A stretch of DNA of 64,000 nucleotides from Opimibacter sp041746735 (lineage in GTDB: Bacteria > Bacteroidota > Bacteroidia > Chitinophagales > Saprospiraceae): positions 12,360 to 76,359 of the forward strand of contig JBGTGP010000028.1 of NCBI GenBank assembly GCA_041746735.1. Reading direction: 5' to 3'. Positions 60,093-64,000 of the stretch are shown here, in pieces. The translations under genes and the position numbers were made by a program. Below the pieces are notes generated by a model that ran no database searches, was not told the DNA's origin, and was given only the letters and a program-made list of their open reading frames with translations. Position 1 is the stretch's first letter. Each line of letters begins with the position of its first letter.

Positions 60093-60100
60093 CAAAAATA
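60093..60100 (-). promoter_or_regulatory. Candidate -7 box (TATTTTTG) of the serine hydrolase gene
   Basis: An exact TAnnTTTG match on the minus strand, with TTTC about 21 bp upstream as a possible -33. The leader would be about 20 nt. Confidence 0.42.
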
Positions 60101-60296
60101 CATGGTATCAATACTTTGAAACCCCTATCCAGGAGAATGGTTTTGGAAAAATGGAAATCAATGTAGCACGTGAACATCATGCTGCACAGGGTCAAACTAA
60201 AGGAAAGAGAATAGTGATTATGGCAGTTATTCATTCAACGGTCGCCCGAAATGAGTAAAAGGAAAATAGATACCCGGCTCAGGAAGGACATGATGA

Positions 60297-60599
60297 TCAG
60301 GTGAGTTTAGCCACCATCTCCTGCGTCAGTGGATCTGAACTGATCCCATAACCATTGATGAGGATTCCTTTCAAATCATATTTTTCAGAAGAAATAGCAT
60401 AGAGAATACTCTCATCATCCGGGTCAGAAGGACCAAAAAAGCGGAACACTTTGTCAATGTCAAATTCATCGGGATTCAACAGTAAGGTAGCCTGCCTGCA
60501 ATCCAGACAGTTGGGCTGCAGGTTGAAATCCTCCGTATAGCCCTGTTTTCTAAGGGCATCAATAGCCTGGGGCAGCGAATCATATTGTTCTTCAATCAT
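60297..60599 (-). CDS. Small Bacteroidota protein often mislabelled phosphoribosylpyrophosphate synthetase
   Basis: 100 residues. The pattern L-R-K-Q-G-Y-T-E-D-F-N-L, C-L-D-C-R, D-E-F-x-I-D-K-V-F-R-F-F-G-P-S-D-P-D-D-E-S-[IV]-L-Y-A-I-S and G-I-L-[IV]-N-G-Y-G-I matches a small family conserved in Bacteroidota. Database names often call it phosphoribosylpyrophosphate synthetase, but it is far too short and lacks PRPP-binding motifs. Function unknown. The C-x2-C pair could bind metal. It is divergent from the DUF4010 transporter gene. Confidence 0.7.
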   Translation of the reverse strand: MIEEQYDSLPQAIDALRKQGYTEDFNLQPNCLDCRQATLLLNPDEFDIDKVFRFFGPSDPDDESILYAISSEKYDLKGILINGYGISSDPLTQEMVAKLT

Positions 60600-60739
60600 T
60601 TTAGAAAGTTAAGGTATTTTGAGGAATCAATCCAGATTGCGAGAGTTCCGGATGGTTGAATCGAAGTGCGTAAGCAATTTGGGTCGATATTTGATGTGAA
60701 AGTAAGGGAGTAAAGTGCCCTACACGACTGAAAGCGCGA

Positions 60740-62032
60740 ATGGACGAGTATATCATCAATACAATTGATTGGAAGGTTACGCAACTGGATTTTCTGATCC
60801 GGTTGCTGGTAGCCACGGGTATTGGTATCCTGTTGGGTCTCGAGCGAGAGCATTCGGCGATGATCAAAAGTGAACAAAAATTCGCAGGCATCCGGACGTT
60901 TGTTTTTCTTACGCTGCTGGGCTTTGTAGGTACAGCACTTCACTATCTGATCAGCCCCTGGATTCTGGCGGGCGTATTCTTTGCGGTCGTTACACTGACG
61001 AGTGTATCGTATTGGTTTACGGCCAAGCAAGGTGACATTGGCGGTACATCAGAGTTGACCGGCATCATGGCGGTATTGCTTGGATGTCTGGTTTTCATGG
61101 GTTATTTTGAAATCAGTCTTGTCATTACGGTCATTGCGTTGGTGTTTTTGTCCTCCAAGGTCCAGTTGCAATTGGTCATTGGACAGATCACACAGGAGGA
61201 GATGTATGCCTTTGTCCGATTTGTCGTGATCGCCTTGTTGATCTTTCCCTTTTTACCCGATCAGAACTTTGGCCCTTACAATGCGATCAATCCCCGTGAA
61301 GTGGGACTGGTCATCCTGTTGACTTCGGGCTTGGGTTTTATGGGCTATGTGCTCATGCGCGTTTTGGGTACGGGCAAAGGAATATTACTCACCGGAATTG
61401 TCGGTGGTCTGGTATCCAGCACACTGGTAACCTGGATCTTTGCCAAGAAAAGTAAGGAGCATCCCACTCTCGCTACTGTATATGCTTCAGGGATTCTGGC
61501 GGCCTCGACGATTATGGTGCTTCGGGTTTTTCTATGGGTCTTTCTTTTCAACAAATTTTTGATACCGGGGCTTTCGTTGTCGCTCGGATTGATGCTTCTG
61601 ACGGCTGCGGGTATTACCGTGTATTTTTTTCTTAAAGGGCGCAAAGATGAAAACAAGGAAGCCTCTATTCCCCTGGGAAAGCCGCTTGATCTAGGGAGTG
61701 CGATTTTGTTTGGTGGGTTGTATGTGCTGATCCTCATCGGCATTCATTTTGCCAATGACTGGATCGGGCCTGAAGGTACACTCATCACCAGTGGCCTGGC
61801 CGGCTTGTCGGATGTGGATGCAATTTCAATATCGATTGCCAAACTTTCAACAACATCCCTTCCGCTGAATACGGCACACCAGGCCATTCTGATTGCGACA
61901 CTGGCCAATACGCTGATGAAATTTGGCATCGCCGTATGGGCAGGTCATCCCGTACTGCGAAGGTTTATGCTCATTGGATACGGCGTTATTTTTGTCGCTG
62001 CCCTGATCGGATTTGGAATATTGCTCTTCTGA
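60740..62032 (+). CDS. MgtC/SapB and DUF4010 membrane protein
   Basis: 430 residues, about 12 transmembrane helices. N-terminal MgtC-like part (about 15-145): R-L-L-V-A-T-G-I-G-I-L-L-G-L-E-R-E and A-G-I-R-T-F. C-terminal DUF4010 part (about 190-425): T-G-K-G-I-L-L-T-G-I-V-G-G-L-V-S-S-T and G-L-S-D-V-D-A-I. These fused proteins are predicted Mg/Ca-related or unknown ion transporters. ATG at 60740 (GATATTTG at about 60689 is a poor -7 box). No operon partner. Confidence 0.88.
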   Translation: MDEYIINTIDWKVTQLDFLIRLLVATGIGILLGLEREHSAMIKSEQKFAGIRTFVFLTLLGFVGTALHYLISPWILAGVFFAVVTLTSVSYWFTAKQGDIGGTSELTGIMAVLLGCLVFMGYFEISLVITVIALVFLSSKVQLQLVIGQITQEEMYAFVRFVVIALLIFPFLPDQNFGPYNAINPREVGLVILLTSGLGFMGYVLMRVLGTGKGILLTGIVGGLVSSTLVTWIFAKKSKEHPTLATVYASGILAASTIMVLRVFLWVFLFNKFLIPGLSLSLGLMLLTAAGITVYFFLKGRKDENKEASIPLGKPLDLGSAILFGGLYVLILIGIHFANDWIGPEGTLITSGLAGLSDVDAISISIAKLSTTSLPLNTAHQAILIATLANTLMKFGIAVWAGHPVLRRFMLIGYGVIFVAALIGFGILLF

Positions 62033-62132
62033 TCTCTCTGGTGAACGGACAAGTCTTGTTTAAACTGGAACCCGGATCGTTTTAGTGGATCGTCCCGGTA
62101 TACGATTCATTTCCTTTCGGAACGGGTGAAGT

Positions 62133-62603
62133 TCAATATTGAATTTTATCTTCTTTCTGTTTCCATTTTTCAAATACAGCCCATCCTTCATCCCGCATCA
62201 TCTGGTGCATGGGTATGGCCCGTTGATCCGGCAGCAGGTCAAGCTGCGCATAGATAAACTGATCATCAAATGCGATAGCAGCAGCATCTTCTTTGGTACA
62301 CGCATAATACACGACATCCGGCCGGGCCCAATAGATAGCACCAAGACACATCGGACAGGGCTCACAGGAGGTATACAATTCGCATCCGGTCAATTGAAAA
62401 GTGTTGAGCCGCATGCATGCATCACGAATGGCCACGATTTCGGCATGCGCTGTCGGATCACAGTTCGATGTCACCATGTTGTGTCCACGCCCGACGACCA
62501 GACCTTCACGGACAATAATACATCCAAAAGGGCCGCCTTCGTTGCGCAGCATTCCGGCTTCGGCAAGCCGGATCGCTTCAGTCATATGGTCAGTGTGGGA
62601 CAT
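62133..62603 (-). CDS. guaD: Guanine deaminase (CDA/TadA fold)
   Basis: 156 residues. Zinc and catalytic motifs H-A-E-I-V-A-I (His and Glu, about residue 53) and P-C-P-M-C-L-G-A-I-Y-W-A-R-P (two Cys). The context S-C-E-P-C-P-M-C-L-G-A-I-Y-W-A-R-P, G-G-P-F-G-C-I-I-V and D-P-T-A-H-A-E matches Bacillus GuaD very closely, and differs from TadA at the region after the second motif. Converts guanine to xanthine in purine salvage/catabolism. It is on the same strand as the SMR exporter gene, 47 bp downstream of it. Confidence 0.88.
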   Translation of the reverse strand: MSHTDHMTEAIRLAEAGMLRNEGGPFGCIIVREGLVVGRGHNMVTSNCDPTAHAEIVAIRDACMRLNTFQLTGCELYTSCEPCPMCLGAIYWARPDVVYYACTKEDAAAIAFDDQFIYAQLDLLPDQRAIPMHQMMRDEGWAVFEKWKQKEDKIQY

Positions 62604-62650
62604 AGGCGCAAGATAGGAAGGGAATGCGAATCAGGAAGAGGACTGACAGT

Positions 62651-62986
62651 TCAATGACCGCTGCTGCTCACCAACTTGAGTCCAACTATAGAAGCAATCA
62701 GCGTCGTGATGAAAAACATCCGCCAAAATGTCGCCGGTTCTTTGAAAAGGATGATTCCAGCCAGGACAATACCCGCTGCTCCCAGACCCGTCCATACGGC
62801 ATAAGCCGTTCCGAGCGGAAGAGACTGAGTGGCTTTAAATAAAAAGTACACACTGAGTATGAGACATACCGCAAATCCACCAAACCAGAGTTGTGCGGTA
62901 TAACCTGTGGCGTATTTCAGTTTGCCCAGACATATGGCAAAGCCAATTTCAAATACACTGGCAATGATCAGGATGATCCACGGCAT
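62651..62986 (-). CDS. SMR-family exporter, SugE/Gdx-like
   Basis: 111 residues, four transmembrane helices. The catalytic Glu is in F-E-I-G-F (about residue 13). The P-L-G-T-A-Y-A-V-W-T-G-L-G-A-A-G motif in helix 3 is shared by SMR proteins; with F-E-I-G it fits the SugE/Gdx guanidinium-type subgroup better than EmrE. It exports small cations with proton exchange. It is transcribed with or just before the guanine deaminase gene. Two copies of a 13-bp direct repeat flank its -7 box; no guanidine riboswitch is seen. Confidence 0.85.
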   Translation of the reverse strand: MPWIILIIASVFEIGFAICLGKLKYATGYTAQLWFGGFAVCLILSVYFLFKATQSLPLGTAYAVWTGLGAAGIVLAGIILFKEPATFWRMFFITTLIASIVGLKLVSSSGH

Positions 62987-62988
62987 AG

Positions 62989-63035
62989 GTTACAGCGTTA
63001 AGTATGATATCAAAGATAGCAGGGTTACAGCGTTA
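62989..63035. promoter_or_regulatory. SMR gene promoter with flanking 13-bp direct repeats
   Basis: Minus-strand -7 box TATCTTTG (63011-63018) between two identical GGTTACAGCGTTA copies (62989-63001 and 63023-63035), spaced 34 bp (about three helical turns). A regulator binding both could control the gene by looping or overlap. Confidence 0.5.
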
Positions 63036-63080
63036 CTCTGTTAAGAAACTGATCCGTTAATATCACCTCGATGCCATCAC

Positions 63081-63108
63081 TTGACAACTGCCGGAGGCTG
63101 TATCTTGC
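63081..63108 (+). promoter_or_regulatory. Candidate promoter of the DNA alkylation repair gene
   Basis: -33 TTG (63081-63083) and -7 TATCTTGC (63101-63108) with 17-bp spacing. It lies upstream of the ATG at 63165, which argues against the in-frame start at 63081. Confidence 0.4.
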
Positions 63109-63164
63109 CGGCCTCAACTACACAATCGAATCCGGCTATCTTGACTACGTATACCACACCTGAC

Positions 63165-63839
63165 ATGAAGCCCGCTGAATACGTGAAGCGTATTCAGGAT
63201 CTCCTGGTCCGTGCCGGTGAACCGGCAAGAGCGGAGCAACAAGCGGCGTATATGCGCCACCAGTTTGACTATTGTGGTCTGGGTGCTCCGCAATGGATGG
63301 CACTGGTCAAATCATTTTATGCTACACATGGCATGTATACAGGTAAGCCCCTGAAGGCATTTGTGCTTTTGTGTTTCGACCAGGATTATCGTGAGGTGCA
63401 TTACGCCGGACTGACCATGATGGAGCGGATGTTGAAACTCCAGGACCGCGACTGGATCCGCGTCCTGGAGCAATGTATCACCACGCGCTCCTGGTGGGAC
63501 AGTGTCGACTGGCTCGCCAAACTGACGGGCATACATATCCTCCGGTTTCCGGAGCTGCAGGAGAGATATGCATATGCCTGGATCAATGGCTCTAATATGT
63601 GGCTACAACGTGTCGCGATTATCCATCAGTTATCCTACAAGGAAAATACCAATGAGGTGTTGTTGTTTGAACTGATACAGCGCAGTGCAGAAAGCCGTGA
63701 GTTTTTTATTCAGAAAGCATGTGGTTGGGCCCTTCGTCAATATGCCCGCACCCGTCCAGAGGAGGTTCTTGCTTTTCTCCGGCATCAGCCGGTTTCCAAG
63801 CTCACCTACCGCGAGGCGGTGAAGCATTTGAAAGGGTAA
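63165..63839 (+). CDS. DNA alkylation repair protein (AlkD-like HEAT-repeat)
   Basis: 224 residues from the ATG at 63165. All-helical HEAT-like repeats; conserved W-W-D-S-V-D-W-L-A (catalytic Asp region, about residue 118) and F-F-I-Q-K-A-x-G-W-A-L-R-Q-Y-A (about 182-196) typical of AlkD/DUF1061-type glycosylases that remove N3- and N7-alkylated purines from DNA. Cytoplasmic. The longer frame from 63081 begins within the promoter and is rejected. It is followed by the tandem repeat that ends the window. Confidence 0.88.
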   Translation: MKPAEYVKRIQDLLVRAGEPARAEQQAAYMRHQFDYCGLGAPQWMALVKSFYATHGMYTGKPLKAFVLLCFDQDYREVHYAGLTMMERMLKLQDRDWIRVLEQCITTRSWWDSVDWLAKLTGIHILRFPELQERYAYAWINGSNMWLQRVAIIHQLSYKENTNEVLLFELIQRSAESREFFIQKACGWALRQYARTRPEEVLAFLRHQPVSKLTYREAVKHLKG

Positions 63840-63844
63840 TAGAG

Positions 63845-64000
63845 AATGTTCCTGCTGGATCTACCCCTATATCCCCTAAAGGGGACTGTCATTGGTACGC
63901 AAATGCATATAGTCAATGTTCCTGCTGGATCTGCCCCTATATCCCCTAAAGGGGACTGTCATTGGTACGCAAATGCATATAGTCAATGTTCCTGCTGGAT
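63845..64000. repeat. 70-bp tandem repeat array, running off the window
   Basis: The motif AATGTTCCTGCTGGAT starts at 63845, 63915 and 63985, so the period is 70 bp. Copies differ by a single base (CTACCCC against CTGCCCC). Each unit has a CCCCT-AA-AGGGG hairpin and an ATGCAT palindrome. At least two full copies and the start of a third are present. Not a CRISPR, since the whole unit is repeated. Confidence 0.92.

Noticed and set aside
63845..64000. CRISPR array
   Set aside because: The entire 70-bp unit is repeated with no variable spacers, and no cas gene is near.

Overview
The window is a 64-kb stretch of a Bacteroidota chromosome, most likely from the Saprospiraceae/Saprospiria or a close relative. 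This is inferred from protein content: type IX secretion (T9SS) cargo with C-terminal sorting domains (first gene, PKD protein, CHU_C protein), a TonB-dependent receptor with a carboxypeptidase-like N-terminal domain, a DUF5777 barrel, a MA/TolB/Omp85-like fusion, and -7 promoter boxes of the Bacteroidota TAnnTTTG type. No phage, integrase or intact insertion sequence is visible. Genes are tightly packed on both strands, several convergent pairs overlap at their stop codons, and one tRNA-Arg(CCG) is present.

Layout. 1-12 kb: a 5'-truncated giant LamG/T9SS adhesin-like protein, an MBL-fold hydrolase, a lipoprotein, a secreted M20 amidohydrolase and the MA/TolB/barrel fusion. 12-22.8 kb: mostly housekeeping (prfA, SRAP, two SPOR proteins, dapD, deoC, rodA, pdxA, a GH73 glucosaminidase, a LOG protein) plus a McrA-like HNH nuclease. 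22.8-30.8 kb: a five-gene heavy-metal efflux operon on the minus strand (His-rich membrane protein, TolC, fused CusB-like adaptor, metal-binding lipoprotein, CusA/CzcA pump). 30.9-39.3 kb: secreted PKD protein, aspartoacylase-like enzyme, large reprolysin-type metalloprotease, FMN reductase, NUDIX, M1 peptidase. 39.3-47.4 kb: glycosyltransferase, SDR and methyltransferase genes, a CHU_C protein, PepP and a GT39-like membrane enzyme. 47.4-51.2 kb: an unknown protein, then a DUF5777 barrel, YceI, OB-fold and two cytochrome-like lipoproteins. 51.2-55 kb: a 700-bp non-coding stretch with strong predicted RNA structure and a perfect palindrome, followed by a membrane protein overlapped by a P-loop NTPase, then the tRNA and ExbB/ExbD. 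55-64 kb: TonB receptor, serine hydrolase, MgtC/DUF4010 transporter, guanine deaminase, SMR exporter, DNA alkylation repair, and a 70-bp tandem repeat running off the end.

The most unusual material is between the genes. At least six intergenic regions carry tandem heptamers of different sequence (AGTRGTG, CTTTACC, CCTAACC, TGGCATC) that share the 7-bp period and sometimes abut in phase. A composite repeat (65-bp and hairpin blocks) occurs at about 31.8-32.3 kb and again, inverted, at 55.4-55.6 kb. A REP-like double hairpin and a 57-bp tandem duplication lie near 6 kb. Other candidates for new biology are the cytochrome/YceI/OB-fold/DUF5777 cluster, the membrane-protein/NTPase pair with its structured leader, and the metal-efflux operon with a dyad inside its promoter. 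All function calls come from reading sequence by eye; no database search was run.
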